DNA of 56,367 bases from a virus: IMG/VR virus record IMGVR_UViG_3300020204_000079, positions 1-56,367 of that record; one strand, given 5' to 3'. The translations under genes and the position numbers were made by a program. Positions 8,693 through 18,016 of this stretch are shown one piece after another (position 1 is the first letter of the stretch; each line of letters begins with the position of its first letter). Under the pieces are notes generated by a model. It was not told the DNA's origin. It saw only the letters and a list, made by a program, of their open reading frames with translations, and made no database searches.

Positions 8693-9673
8693 ATGTCTAT
8701 TACCGTCAATTCTGGCTACTACGGTAGCGGTACTACCGATCAATACACTGGAAAGTTCATTCCCCAGATTTGGTCGGGCAAGCTCCAGGTCAAGTTTTAC
8801 GCTTCGACCGTTTTGTCTTCCATCACCAACAACAGCTGGGAAGGCGAAATCAAAGACCAAGGCGACAAGGTCGAGATTCGCACCATCCCGTCGATCACCA
8901 TCTCTTCTTACTCTAAGGGTCAGAGCCTGAGTTCTCAGGTTCCTACCGGCGGCGTGGTGGAGTTGCTGATCGATCAGGGCAAGTACTTCCAAGTTGTGGT
9001 TGACGATGTGGATGATGTCCAGTCTGACCTCAAGCTGATGGACATCTTTACCAACGATGCTGCACAGCAAATGAAGATTGCCGTTGACACTGACGTGTTG
9101 GCTGGCATGAAGAACGCTGCTGCTGCCTCTAACCAAGGTGCTGCTGCTGGCGCTCTGTCCGGCAACATCAACCTAGGTGACGGCAACGCCACTGGTGGTC
9201 TGACCGGCGTGAAGCTGACTAAGAACAACGTCATCGACAAGATTGTCGAAATGAACCAAGTTCTGAACGAAGCCAACGTGCCTGAGCAAGGTCGCTGGAT
9301 GGTCATCCCTGCATGGATGGGTTCCCTGATCAAGACCTCTGATCTGAAGGACGCTTCCATCACTGGTGACCAGGCATCGCCCCTGCGCAACGGTCGTATC
9401 GGTACCGTTGACAACACCACCTTGTTCGTGTCGAACCTGTTGCCCAGCGCAACTGGGGCAGCGCGCGAGTCTGGTGACGCTGGTGCTGGCACTGTTAAGG
9501 GTACCTACGTCTACATGGGCACCTCTGACGCCGTGACCTTTGCTTCGCAAATTACCAAGGTTGAGTCGCTGCGTTCACAAACCACGTTCGGTAATCTCGT
9601 CCGTGGCTTGAATGTATTCGGCTTTAAGGTAATCAAGCCTGAAGCTCTGGTGGAAGGCTTTTTCTACAACTGA
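8693..9673 (+). CDS. Major capsid protein
   Basis: 326 residues behind AAGGAAATTAAA, a strong ribosome site suiting high expression. Gly/Ser/Val-rich beta pattern in the first third, an Ala/Gly-rich insertion near residues 140-165, then G-x-W-M-V-I-P-A-W. Expected to adopt the HK97 fold; family assignment rests on length, composition and place between scaffold and a strong terminator. Codon use is the most biased of the window (many CTG, GGC, AAG codons). Confidence 0.87.
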   Translation: MSITVNSGYYGSGTTDQYTGKFIPQIWSGKLQVKFYASTVLSSITNNSWEGEIKDQGDKVEIRTIPSITISSYSKGQSLSSQVPTGGVVELLIDQGKYFQVVVDDVDDVQSDLKLMDIFTNDAAQQMKIAVDTDVLAGMKNAAAASNQGAAAGALSGNINLGDGNATGGLTGVKLTKNNVIDKIVEMNQVLNEANVPEQGRWMVIPAWMGSLIKTSDLKDASITGDQASPLRNGRIGTVDNTTLFVSNLLPSATGAARESGDAGAGTVKGTYVYMGTSDAVTFASQITKVESLRSQTTFGNLVRGLNVFGFKVIKPEALVEGFFYN

Positions 9674-9682
9674 TGAGGTTGG

Positions 9683-9711
9683 GGCGGGTCGGGCAACCGG
9701 CTCGCCTTTTT
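9683..9711 (+). terminator. Rho-independent terminator after the coat gene
   Basis: A 10-base-pair stem (two G-T pairs) formed by 9683-9692 and 9697-9706 closes a GCAA (GNRA) tetraloop and is followed by five Ts. It would make the coat gene the end of a high-level transcript, with partial read-through into the tail genes. Confidence 0.88.
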
Positions 9712-9713
9712 CA

Positions 9714-9902
9714 ATGCTGCTAAGACACAAACGAAACGGCAACATTTATGCGTATGCCAAGGTCCTTATGGACAGTGGCGATTACGAAATCTTTGAAGAG
9801 CCAAAGCCAATAAAGGCTCAGCCTAAGCTCGCAAAGGTTGTGCGTCGCACAAGAGAATCTACCTCAAAAATCGGAGAGCCACATGGCACAGACACCCAAT
9901 GA
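9714..9902 (+). CDS. Small head/tail-region protein, 62 aa
   Basis: 62 residues starting right after the terminator T-run. The N-terminal half (L-L-R-H-K-R-N-G-N-I-Y then Y-E-I-F-E-E) looks like a small beta domain seen in short phage head-region proteins; the C-terminal part is basic. It overlaps the next gene start by 20 bases. Confidence 0.6.
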   Translation: MLLRHKRNGNIYAYAKVLMDSGDYEIFEEPKPIKAQPKLAKVVRRTRESTSKIGEPHGTDTQ

Positions 9903-10581
9903 CATACTCATTCGGGCTGGAGACATTCTTCAGGACCAGACCAACGTCCGTTGGGTACAAGCCGAGTTGCTCCGCTATTTAAATGACGGGCGGCGTGAAC
10001 TTGCGATTCATCGACCTGATATTTATTCGTCTACCTTTGTACATACATTGATCGCCGGGTCTTATCAAAGCATCCCGACGGATGGAAATCGATTCTTAGA
10101 TGCGGTTCGCAACATATCCGCCACTAATGTGGTGGGTCGAGCAGTGCGTGTGGTTGAGAGAGAAATTCTCGATGCGCAATCTCCCGATTGGCATACTGAG
10201 GCTGCGTCTACTGCTATCAGGCACTTCATGTTTGATGAGCGCAGCCCGAAGACGTTTTATGTTTATCCGCCAGCGGCTGCTGGGCACAAGCTTGAGATCG
10301 TGTACTCAAGGTCTCCAGTAGATATTGCTACTTCAGACTTGTCATCGACATCAATCTTGGCGAGCGAAGACATTTATTCTGGTGTGCTGTTGGACTACAT
10401 ACTCTATCGCGCCTTCTCGAAGGACAGTGAATACGCGGGCAACATGCAGCGCGCCAGTCTTCATTACCAAATGTTTACCACTTCTCTTGGTATTGGCAAC
10501 CGTAAGCGTTACGCAACTTCGCCCAACACCGCCAACAACGATGGCGTTCCGTCTCGTGCTACCTCACTCGATACGGTTTAA
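9883..10581 (+). CDS. Head-tail adaptor, DUF6682-like
   Basis: 232 residues from ATG 9883, chosen because GGAGAG precedes it; the longer frame back to 9838 lacks a ribosome site. N-terminal motif D-I-L-I-R-A-G-D-I-L-Q-D followed by R-W-x-x-x-E-L-L-R-Y-L-N-D is characteristic of a phage adaptor family I recall as DUF6682. It probably forms a ring under the portal. Confidence 0.78.
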   Translation: MAQTPNDILIRAGDILQDQTNVRWVQAELLRYLNDGRRELAIHRPDIYSSTFVHTLIAGSYQSIPTDGNRFLDAVRNISATNVVGRAVRVVEREILDAQSPDWHTEAASTAIRHFMFDERSPKTFYVYPPAAAGHKLEIVYSRSPVDIATSDLSSTSILASEDIYSGVLLDYILYRAFSKDSEYAGNMQRASLHYQMFTTSLGIGNRKRYATSPNTANNDGVPSRATSLDTV

Positions 10582-10583
10582 TC

Positions 10584-11234
10584 ATGGCGACGATTAGCGA
10601 TTTTTATCCCTACATCTTTCCTGAAGTTCCTGGCTGTCCTGACTTCTCAGTAGATGTCGCGGTACGCGCTGCGTTGGTTGAGTTTTGTGAGAAGTCGCTG
10701 ATCATTCAGCGCGACCACGATCCAATCACCGTGGTCAAAGGAATCATTGATTACGACTTAGAGCCACCAAACAATCAGCTTGTTTCTAAGGTGATGAAGG
10801 CTTGGTACAAAAATGTTGAGCTAGAGGCGATTTCGCCTGACAACGTAGACCAGTCTTTAATCTATAACTCTATGTTCACCGGCGCGAGCGTTCCATATGC
10901 CGAACCTAGAGCGTATCTACAGAAGGATGAAAGGACTATAACCATTTATCCGTTCCCTAAAGACGCTGCTGCTAACGCGCTGACACTTCGGGTGGCGCTG
11001 AAGCCAACTCGTAAAGCAGACGTTGTAGAAGATGTCCTGTACGAAGACTATGCAGAAATCGTAGCCAATGGAGCCAAGGTGCGCTTGTTCAGCATGTCAG
11101 GCAAGAGTTGGACCAATGGACCCGCCGCGGCGTTTTCCCTGACTCGATTTAATGAGGGAATAAATCTGGCTCGAACAAGAGCCATGACTGGCGGCACCCG
11201 AGGCGAAGTTCGTGTACGGCTAACTGGAGTGTGA
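10584..11234 (+). CDS. Putative head-tail connector / tail completion protein
   Basis: 216 residues. Begins with S-D-F-Y-P-Y-I-x-P-E-V-P-G-C-P and continues with alternating beta and helix, a pattern I associate with podovirus connector proteins that follow the DUF6682-like adaptor. Starts 2 bases after the previous stop. Exact place in the neck is inferred from gene order only. Confidence 0.68.
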   Translation: MATISDFYPYIFPEVPGCPDFSVDVAVRAALVEFCEKSLIIQRDHDPITVVKGIIDYDLEPPNNQLVSKVMKAWYKNVELEAISPDNVDQSLIYNSMFTGASVPYAEPRAYLQKDERTITIYPFPKDAAANALTLRVALKPTRKADVVEDVLYEDYAEIVANGAKVRLFSMSGKSWTNGPAAAFSLTRFNEGINLARTRAMTGGTRGEVRVRLTGV

Positions 11235-11238
11235 CGAT

Positions 11239-11529
11239 ATGGCTGAGTCAAAGAAAGACCCAAGGCTGGCTCGCGCTGGTGTTTCTGGATTTAATCAGCC
11301 CAAACGTACACCTGGTCACCCGACTAAGAGCCATGTTGTTGTTGCAAAAAGTGGGGATCAAGTTAAGACGATCCGGTTCGGGCAGCAGGGTGTGTCCGGT
11401 AGCCCAAAGAAGAGCGGTGAGTCTGACGCCTACCGCAACCGACGCGAATCATTTCAAGCTCGACATGCTTCAAATATTGCAAAGGGAAAACTAAGTGCTG
11501 CCTACTGGGCAAATAAAGTCAAGTGGTGA
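11239..11529 (+). CDS. Conserved small phage protein, DUF6321-like
   Basis: 96 residues, basic. Contains P-K-R-T-P-G-H-P-T-K-S-H, T-I-R-F-G-Q-Q-G-V-S-G and an ending with R-R-E-S-F-x-A-R-H and S-A-A-Y-W-A-N-K-V-K-W. This is a very conserved family in environmental phages and viruses, which I recall as DUF6321. Function unknown; a DNA- or RNA-binding role is possible from the charge. Confidence 0.85.
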   Translation: MAESKKDPRLARAGVSGFNQPKRTPGHPTKSHVVVAKSGDQVKTIRFGQQGVSGSPKKSGESDAYRNRRESFQARHASNIAKGKLSAAYWANKVKW

Positions 11530-11532
11530 ATC

Positions 11533-11928
11533 ATGGCAACAAAAATTAAATTAGTTCAGGGCGACACCAAGCCACAAATCAAATGCGTGATCACCGATGA
11601 GAACACCGGCTCGATCATCAACCTTGCTGGCTCAACTGTTCTTCTGAAGTTTAGAGCCGCCGGTTCTTCAGCTATCTTGTTTAACCTCACAGGATTTCTT
11701 CAGGCTGGCTTAGAGGCTGCTGATGGCAGCATTACGCTGGCTGCGCCTGGGGAGCAATATGAAGTTGCCGGTAGTGGTGGTCGCGTAGCTTTTCAATTCA
11801 ACACCGGCAACCTGAACGTCGATCCAGGGTTGTATGAAGGCGAGATTGAAATTACTTTTACTGGACCCGCTGGGGGCGTACAAACTGTTTTTACACCCCT
11901 GAAGTTTCAAGTGAGAGCGCAGTTCTAA
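11533..11928 (+). CDS. BppU-N-like beta-sandwich virion protein
   Basis: 131 residues. K-I-K-L-V-Q-G-D-T-K-P, then L-A-G-S-T-V-L-L-K-F-R and a Y-E-G-E-I-E-I-T-F-T-G-P-A-G close match the N-terminal domain of phage baseplate upper proteins, which anchors fibres to the tail. As a stand-alone domain it may be an adaptor between tail and the repeat fibre encoded next (adjacent start, no gap). Confidence 0.72.
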   Translation: MATKIKLVQGDTKPQIKCVITDENTGSIINLAGSTVLLKFRAAGSSAILFNLTGFLQAGLEAADGSITLAAPGEQYEVAGSGGRVAFQFNTGNLNVDPGLYEGEIEITFTGPAGGVQTVFTPLKFQVRAQF

Positions 11929-13746
11929 ATGGCGCGCGACCCTAAAGCCCAGCGCCTGAAGGCTTTAGCGACTTACCAAGTTCTTAAAGCTCAGGCAAAA
12001 GCCGCTCTTGGTGAAGCTGCTGTCGCGCAGCAAAGCGTTATTGATGCAATTGCCAGGACTGCTGTACTTGCATCTGCAAGCAAGCAAAACGCAATAACAG
12101 CGTCAATAAAGTCAACGCTGCTTGAGGCGACAGCTGTTGAAACAGGGATGTTCTTTTTCCTGTTCCAGTTGGATGACCAGGCATTAACGTCGGACGCTCA
12201 GTTTCTGGACGTGTCGAAAGGAATTCTCGACAAGGAAGTTTTGGCTGTCGACCTTGCCTTGCGATCTTTTGGCAAGACCCTGGCGGATCAGTTCCTGATT
12301 TCTGACCAGTCGCTCAACTCTTTCGGCAAGAGCCTCAACGATCCCGTTGGAGCCTCTGAAGAATCCGTAACGGCTTTTTCCAAGCGATCTTTGGACATCG
12401 CAGCAACCAGCGACAACAGGCTGTTTGATGTTGCCAAACCTGTCGAGGATCAGTTTGATATTGCTGACTTAACCATCCTTGGGTTTGGAAAGCGCATTGA
12501 GAACTATTCTCAGGTCGTGGATGCTTTCGACAGGGTAGTGTCATACGTCCGGTTCTTTACAGATAGTGCTGATGCAACGGACGAAGTCAACGCTTTATTG
12601 TTGACCGACGACGGTCAGGTGATGGCGATTAACAAAGGTGTAATCGACTACACGTCGACGAGCGATGGGTTAATCACGTTTGCGCTGTCCAAGTCGTTAT
12701 CTGACCAGTCTCTGGCTACAGACTTAAAAGTTTTCAGCTTGGACAAGCCTTTTGCTGACTTGGCATCGACTAACGATCAGTCAGTGTCCAGCATCGAGAA
12801 GTCCCGCGACGATGTTTTTGTTGCCCAAGATCAGCGTCAGGCGTTTGTTGAGAAGTCCCTAACCGACTCAACGACAGCAACAGAATTACTGTTAAACAGC
12901 GTTGATAAGCTGTTGACGGAAAACGCCTCATTCGACGACAGTCAAGTTTTTGACTTTGATAGTCAACAATTTTCGGTTGCCCAGTCTTTAGACAGCACGG
13001 TACAACAGCTTGATAAACAGCTGTCCGATAGCGTTGACGCCACAGACGATATTAGCCACACGGTTGGAGCAGATGACCAGCAAGTTGCTGACTTCACAAA
13101 AGATCGGGCTGATCTGTTTTCCGCAAGTGACGTAGCGGTATCGGCGTTTAACAAACAGTCTTCAGACCTGGCTGTTTCTTCTGACAGCAAGTTTTACAAC
13201 CTGTCTACTGTTAAAACAGATACCGCCATATCTGTTGACTTTAGGTTCTACTTTTTGGCACGATTAGTCGTCGATCATCTTAACAGCCAAGATGTCAGAA
13301 CAAATAGTTTTACTAAGACAATTAACGATACCGTTTCAGTTTCTGATTCGGCTTTGCTTTCATCGATTCTGTCTCGGATCGATTCAATTTCAGCAACAGA
13401 TATTGTTGACGTTGTTCGGATTGCTGCTGGCGGTATTCCGGCTCAGTTCGAGAATCTTAGTATTGCTGATATTGCTGCCGTACTTGCGTTCAAAAATCTA
13501 TCAGAAACAATATCTACAACAGACGACTTTCTACAAGAAGCCAATGTTGATGATGATCAATTCAATGCCCTCGACAAGAACATTGTTGAGCTACTGAATG
13601 TAAGCGAGCAGCGCGCTGTTAGCTTGCAGCGCACCAATACGGAAACGTTTGGTGCAAATGACAGCGGACAGCTGTTCTTGACGGACTACTGTGATAGCAC
13701 TTACTTCACACAGTCCTATGTTGGAACCGAAAGAACCTTCACCTAA
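11929..13746 (+). CDS. Tail fibre with 18-residue repeats
   Basis: 605 residues. From about residue 105 to 510 it is built of many diverged 18-residue repeats with the pattern [F/L/V]-x-K-x-x-x-D-x-x-x-x-S/T-D-x-x-x-x-S. Five units in a row are clear at residues ~108-197, and further runs follow later in the protein. The regular spacing suggests an elongated beta-helical or beta-spiral shaft. No enzymatic motif is seen. It is adjacent to the BppU-like gene before it. Confidence 0.8.
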   Translation: MARDPKAQRLKALATYQVLKAQAKAALGEAAVAQQSVIDAIARTAVLASASKQNAITASIKSTLLEATAVETGMFFFLFQLDDQALTSDAQFLDVSKGILDKEVLAVDLALRSFGKTLADQFLISDQSLNSFGKSLNDPVGASEESVTAFSKRSLDIAATSDNRLFDVAKPVEDQFDIADLTILGFGKRIENYSQVVDAFDRVVSYVRFFTDSADATDEVNALLLTDDGQVMAINKGVIDYTSTSDGLITFALSKSLSDQSLATDLKVFSLDKPFADLASTNDQSVSSIEKSRDDVFVAQDQRQAFVEKSLTDSTTATELLLNSVDKLLTENASFDDSQVFDFDSQQFSVAQSLDSTVQQLDKQLSDSVDATDDISHTVGADDQQVADFTKDRADLFSASDVAVSAFNKQSSDLAVSSDSKFYNLSTVKTDTAISVDFRFYFLARLVVDHLNSQDVRTNSFTKTINDTVSVSDSALLSSILSRIDSISATDIVDVVRIAAGGIPAQFENLSIADIAAVLAFKNLSETISTTDDFLQEANVDDDQFNALDKNIVELLNVSEQRAVSLQRTNTETFGANDSGQLFLTDYCDSTYFTQSYVGTERTFT

Positions 13747-13757
13747 AGGAACCTTAA

Positions 13758-14207
13758 ATGCAAAATATTGAGAATCTCAAAATCACAGGCGCTCTTCGCG
13801 TCGTTGTGACTGGACCTGATGGTCAGGTTAAAGACCAGCGAGACCTAAAGAATCTGGTTGTCGATACAGGCTTGAATTTCATTGTCAAGCGCATGAAAGA
13901 TGCGGTGACTGATGTCATGTCACACATGAGCCTTGGCACTGGGACTACGGCTGCTGCTGCTGCCGACACCACCCTGGAAACAGAAATCGCTGGAAGCCGC
14001 GTAGTTCTGACTTCTACAACAGTGGTCGCAAATGCGATTACTTACATCGCCTCTTTTGCTGCTGGCGTTGGCACTGGTGCTGTAACTGAGTCCGGCATTT
14101 TCAACAACATTACTGGTGGAACGATGCTTTGCCGCACCGTGTTCCCAGTGGTGAACAAGCAGGCTGGTGACTCGATGACTGTTACTTGGACAATTACTGT
14201 TCAGTAA
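13758..14207 (+). CDS. Phage structural protein, 149 aa
   Basis: 149 residues behind AAAGGAACC. V-V-T-G-P-D-G-Q-V-K-D near the start and Ala/Thr/Gly-rich beta segments (L-G-T-G-T-T, E-S-G-I-F-N-N) are typical of small virion proteins in phage fibre regions. Function within the tail or head decoration is not clear. Confidence 0.68.
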   Translation: MQNIENLKITGALRVVVTGPDGQVKDQRDLKNLVVDTGLNFIVKRMKDAVTDVMSHMSLGTGTTAAAAADTTLETEIAGSRVVLTSTTVVANAITYIASFAAGVGTGAVTESGIFNNITGGTMLCRTVFPVVNKQAGDSMTVTWTITVQ

Positions 14208-14217
14208 GGGGTAAGTC

Positions 14218-14397
14218 ATGCCTGAAGCGCAAATTGTAACCAGGGTCACAGGGCAGACTGCTAAGGGATCGCCCCTCACGAATGTTGAGGTTGACGACAA
14301 CTTCATCAATTTGCGCGACCGCATTGAAGAAGCAAAATCTGAGGCACAGACTCAAGCAGAATCTGACGCCCTGGTTCTTGCGATTGCGTTGGGGTAA
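14218..14397 (+). CDS. Small fibre-associated protein, 59 aa
   Basis: 59 residues from ATG 14218 behind AAGGGGTAAG. The motif T-N-V-E-V-D-D-N-F-I-N-L is the 'PLTN-x-E-x-D-x-N-F-x-N-L' signature found at the N terminus of many phage tail-fibre proteins; here it forms a whole short gene with a charged C-terminal helix. It ends 3 bases before the next ATG. Confidence 0.72.
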   Translation: MPEAQIVTRVTGQTAKGSPLTNVEVDDNFINLRDRIEEAKSEAQTQAESDALVLAIALG

Positions 14398-14400
14398 TTC

Positions 14401-14760
14401 ATGGCGGCTCAATTCATAAATGCAAGAGCGTCGGTTGACTCAACCAATACGACCATTTACAGCATCCCAGGCAATGGCGAGAAATCTATTGTTATTGGAT
14501 TGAATGTCTCCAATATTTTTGGATCAACACTTCCGGTCAGCATCAAGCACACGCAAGGCGGCGTGACTGTTTACGTTGCCAAAAACAAGCGCATTGCTTC
14601 TGGCAAGACTGAAGAGTTTATGAAGGGCAACAAGCTGGTTCTGCTTCCTGGCGACACAGTCACCGCTCAGGTTGAGGCTGATTACAGACTTAATGTTACC
14701 GATACGTCGGTCCCAAAAGCATTTGACGTGGTTGCATCAATCTTGAAAGGAGTGTCGTGA
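14401..14760 (+). CDS. Beta-rich virion protein, 119 aa
   Basis: 119 residues, an alternating beta pattern with A-K-N-K-R-I and L-L-P-G-D-T-V. Resembles small beta-sandwich stator or decoration proteins of phage tails; no firm family. Ends by overlapping the next ATG. Confidence 0.65.
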   Translation: MAAQFINARASVDSTNTTIYSIPGNGEKSIVIGLNVSNIFGSTLPVSIKHTQGGVTVYVAKNKRIASGKTEEFMKGNKLVLLPGDTVTAQVEADYRLNVTDTSVPKAFDVVASILKGVS

Positions 14761-14996
14761 TGGACGGCTTCTATGAAGGTGCGGACTTAGCAGATAAAAC
14801 ATTCTATGGTTTTCGTCTGGACCCTATCACAAGCGCTTTAAAGGTTGAGGTGATCGACCCCAATGACGGCAGTCCTGTTGAGTTGCCGTCAGAGAACATC
14901 ATTGACAGCAACGACTACAAAACTTGGGTGTGGAGCGAAAACACTATGCGCTTCATTTGGGGTAACAAAGGTCATCTACAGGTGAAATTTCTATGA
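14760..14996 (+). CDS. Small tail-region protein, 78 aa
   Basis: 78 residues from ATG 14760 (GTG 14757 is an alternative), with GAAAGGAG upstream. Acidic, with D-P-I-T-S-A-L-K-V-E-V-I-D-P-N-D-G near the centre. No family recognised. Its stop overlaps the large spike gene by 4 bases (ATGA). Confidence 0.62.
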   Translation: MDGFYEGADLADKTFYGFRLDPITSALKVEVIDPNDGSPVELPSENIIDSNDYKTWVWSENTMRFIWGNKGHLQVKFL

Positions 14997-17900
14997 CTCA
15001 ACTAATTGATCTCGGCAAGCTTCGGTTTCACTTCGCTGGTGACTGGAGCGCAACAACTCAGTATGAATTAAATGACATCGTTAAGTACGGTGGCAACGTC
15101 TACGTCTACACCTATGCACTGAAGCGCATCGGCGATCTGCCCACAGATACTAATTACTGGGCATTGATGGTTGAGGGCATCAAGTTCAAGGGTGCATTCA
15201 GCACCAGCATCGCATATAAGGTTGGTGATGGTGTTGCTCACGGCGGTAAGGTCTACATCGCTATCAAAGATGGCACTGGCTTCACCCCTCCAAACGCTAC
15301 TTATTGGTCACAGTTTGCTGACGGTATTCAATACGAGGGTGTGTACTCAAACACTGCTCAGTACCAGCGAAACGACATCGTGTCGTATGGCTCTTCTGGT
15401 TACATTGCTCTCCAGGATACAAGCGGTAACTTGCCAACTAATACAACCTTCTGGGCAAAACTTATTGAGGGTATTTCGGCAAGCGGCGCTTGGAATCCTG
15501 CAACGGCTTATGTGCCAAACGATCTTGTTGCTTACGGGGCGAATCAATACAAATCAGTTTCAAACAATACCAATCAACTACCGATTGACAGCGCTGGCAC
15601 TCTGAACAGCGCTCACTGGATTCTGTTGACTGAAAGCATTCGCAACCGAGGGGCTTGGGACACTGGTGTTGAATACTACATCAACGATGTAGTCTTTCAT
15701 GGCGGCACTTCTTATATCTGTGTTGTGCGCCATGCCTCAACAGATTTTGAAACTAACTTAGTTACGAACGTCTATTGGACAAAGTACAACTCTGGCATTC
15801 GTTGGCGCGGCGCCTGGGCTGCAACTACGGTGTACTTCAGAGACGATGTTGTTAAGGATGCTGTTGGTTCAGCCTACATTGCAACGTCAGGTCATACTGC
15901 TGGCGCGAATTTCCAGACTGATTACACCACGGGTAAGTGGCAGCAGTTTGTGGTTGGCGGTACAGATATTTATCCCCCAATACTTGCTACCGATACTGGT
16001 CAGTCTCTTACGGTCAAAGACGATGGTGCATCGTTTGACTGGATTGGCGCGACTCAATCAATAAATGTTTTTTATGTAGCTCCACATGGGGTTGACCAAG
16101 TACATTCTGGCAAGAATCTTTCTGCTCCGTTTGCCTCGATTAAATACGCTTGTAGTCAAGCTCCTGCTGGATCAACTATTTTTGTCAAGACCGGCACATA
16201 CCTTGAGCAGCTTCCGATTGTTGTCCCTGTCAATGTAGCTATTGTCGGCGATAACCAGCGCACCGTAATCGTGCAACCGGCAACCGGCTTGAGCGATGAT
16301 GGTGTCACGCCGAACAATGAGTCAACGATGTTCAGAATGAGCAATGGCTCTATCCTGAACAAGATGACGTTCGTCGGCATGACTGGTTGGGTTGCCGGTA
16401 CAACTACGGAAGACATCACAACCTCGACGATCAAGGGCGTGGTTGTTGGGTTTAACCCCGCCAGCCCCGTAACAACAAAGTCGCCATATGTGCTGGAGTG
16501 TTCTGCAATCTGCACAGGCGCTATTGGTGCGCTAGTTGATGGCACGATTCACAGTACTGGCGCAAAGTCGATGATCTTCCACGGCTATACCGTGATCAGC
16601 GACAACGGTGTCGGCTACTGGGTCAAGGACGGCGGCAAGGCTGAAATTGTTTCTTGCTTTACTTACTACTGTTACTTTGGCTACGCCTCAACTGGCGGCG
16701 GTCACATCCGCGCACTCAATGGCAACAACAGCTACGGAACATGGGGAGCCATTTCTCGCGGTTTCGATGTAACAGAGTCGCCGGTCACAGGCACATTGGT
16801 TGGTCGGGTGCTGCCGTTTACCTATACTGGAGGAACGATCAATGTAGGCGACACGGTGACTTCAGACGGTGGCGCTACTGCCATCGTCACTAATGTCCAG
16901 TACTCCGGAGACAAGGTATACGTTAAGGACATTACCGGCACCTTCGTAACCAACCAGACGCTGACATTTAGCGGTGGAGGCACTGGCACGGTAAAGTCCT
17001 CTGTTGAGGATCAAAAAGGTTTTGTGCTGGTTGCGACCGGGTTCAGCGCCTTACCCAAACCCGGCGCAAGCATCTCGCTTGCTGACGACACCTATTCGTA
17101 TGTGGTGCAAAGTACGACCGGCACATGGACAAGTTCAGCGAGCGAAATTACGCTGCTGCTGGCGCAGGAAAAGCCTACAGGCTCAGCTGCCGGAACAGCG
17201 GTGGTCATCAGGTATAAGTATTCTCAGATTCGTCTTACTGGTCACGACTTCTTGTCTATTGGAACTGGCGGCTTTACAACCACCAACTACCCCGGAACGC
17301 CAACCCAGCCTGCTGCTCAAGGCAATGAGACGGACGAAGCATTCCCAGGTCGAGTTTATTATGTATCGACCGATCAGGATGGCAACTTTAGGGTTGGCGA
17401 ATACTTCCGAATTGATCAAGCAACCGGCAAGGCGACCCTGAACGCAAGTGCGTTTGACCTGTCAGGCTTGTCGTCTTTGCGCCTAGGCTCGATTGGTGCG
17501 CAGCTTGGCGAGACCATCAACGAGTTCTCCTCTGATGCAACTCTGTCTGGCAACAGCAATACTGCTGTTCCAACAGAGTACGCTGTTAAAACTTATGTTG
17601 ATAACAAATCAGGCTCTGGCAGTGGTGGCTTACTGTCTACTGATTCAACATTGCAAACTGGGGGTAGCGTTAAAGCACCAACGGTTACAGCTGCAAAAAC
17701 TTACATTGATGACGCAATCGCTAGTTCTGAAAAGAACTGGTCAATCAAAACCGCAGCCTACACAGTGGTTTCTGGAGACCGCCTTGCGCTCGACACAACA
17801 TCTGCTGCATTTAACGTAACTCTTCCGGCTAACCCGGGTGCCGGAGATTACGTTGAGTTCTTGGATGCTGCTGGCAAATTTGATGTCAACAAACCAACCA

Positions 17901-18016
17901 TTCTTAGAAATGGAAACTTAATTTTTGGTCAGGCTGATGACATGACTGTTGACATTAAAAATGCCGCATTTCGTCTTGTTTTTCTTAACACCACATTTGG
18001 TTGGAGGATCGTGTAA
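14993..18016 (+). CDS. Tail fibre/spike with six carbohydrate-binding-like repeats and a beta-helix
   Basis: 1007 residues. Residues ~12-325 hold six tandem ~50-residue modules of the W-x(5-6)-Y-x-x-x-D-x-V-x-Y-G-x-x-x-Y ... W type, resembling ChiC/CBM5-12 carbohydrate-binding domains. Residues ~355-560 begin Y-V-A-P-H-G and look like the pectate-lyase right-handed beta-helix start seen in phage spikes. The C terminus has repeated A-V-K-T-Y-V-D / A-A-K-T-Y-I-D elements common in trimeric fibres. Likely the main glycan-binding receptor protein; no catalytic residues can be named. Confidence 0.82.
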   Translation: MTQLIDLGKLRFHFAGDWSATTQYELNDIVKYGGNVYVYTYALKRIGDLPTDTNYWALMVEGIKFKGAFSTSIAYKVGDGVAHGGKVYIAIKDGTGFTPPNATYWSQFADGIQYEGVYSNTAQYQRNDIVSYGSSGYIALQDTSGNLPTNTTFWAKLIEGISASGAWNPATAYVPNDLVAYGANQYKSVSNNTNQLPIDSAGTLNSAHWILLTESIRNRGAWDTGVEYYINDVVFHGGTSYICVVRHASTDFETNLVTNVYWTKYNSGIRWRGAWAATTVYFRDDVVKDAVGSAYIATSGHTAGANFQTDYTTGKWQQFVVGGTDIYPPILATDTGQSLTVKDDGASFDWIGATQSINVFYVAPHGVDQVHSGKNLSAPFASIKYACSQAPAGSTIFVKTGTYLEQLPIVVPVNVAIVGDNQRTVIVQPATGLSDDGVTPNNESTMFRMSNGSILNKMTFVGMTGWVAGTTTEDITTSTIKGVVVGFNPASPVTTKSPYVLECSAICTGAIGALVDGTIHSTGAKSMIFHGYTVISDNGVGYWVKDGGKAEIVSCFTYYCYFGYASTGGGHIRALNGNNSYGTWGAISRGFDVTESPVTGTLVGRVLPFTYTGGTINVGDTVTSDGGATAIVTNVQYSGDKVYVKDITGTFVTNQTLTFSGGGTGTVKSSVEDQKGFVLVATGFSALPKPGASISLADDTYSYVVQSTTGTWTSSASEITLLLAQEKPTGSAAGTAVVIRYKYSQIRLTGHDFLSIGTGGFTTTNYPGTPTQPAAQGNETDEAFPGRVYYVSTDQDGNFRVGEYFRIDQATGKATLNASAFDLSGLSSLRLGSIGAQLGETINEFSSDATLSGNSNTAVPTEYAVKTYVDNKSGSGSGGLLSTDSTLQTGGSVKAPTVTAAKTYIDDAIASSEKNWSIKTAAYTVVSGDRLALDTTSAAFNVTLPANPGAGDYVEFLDAAGKFDVNKPTILRNGNLIFGQADDMTVDIKNAAFRLVFLNTTFGWRIV

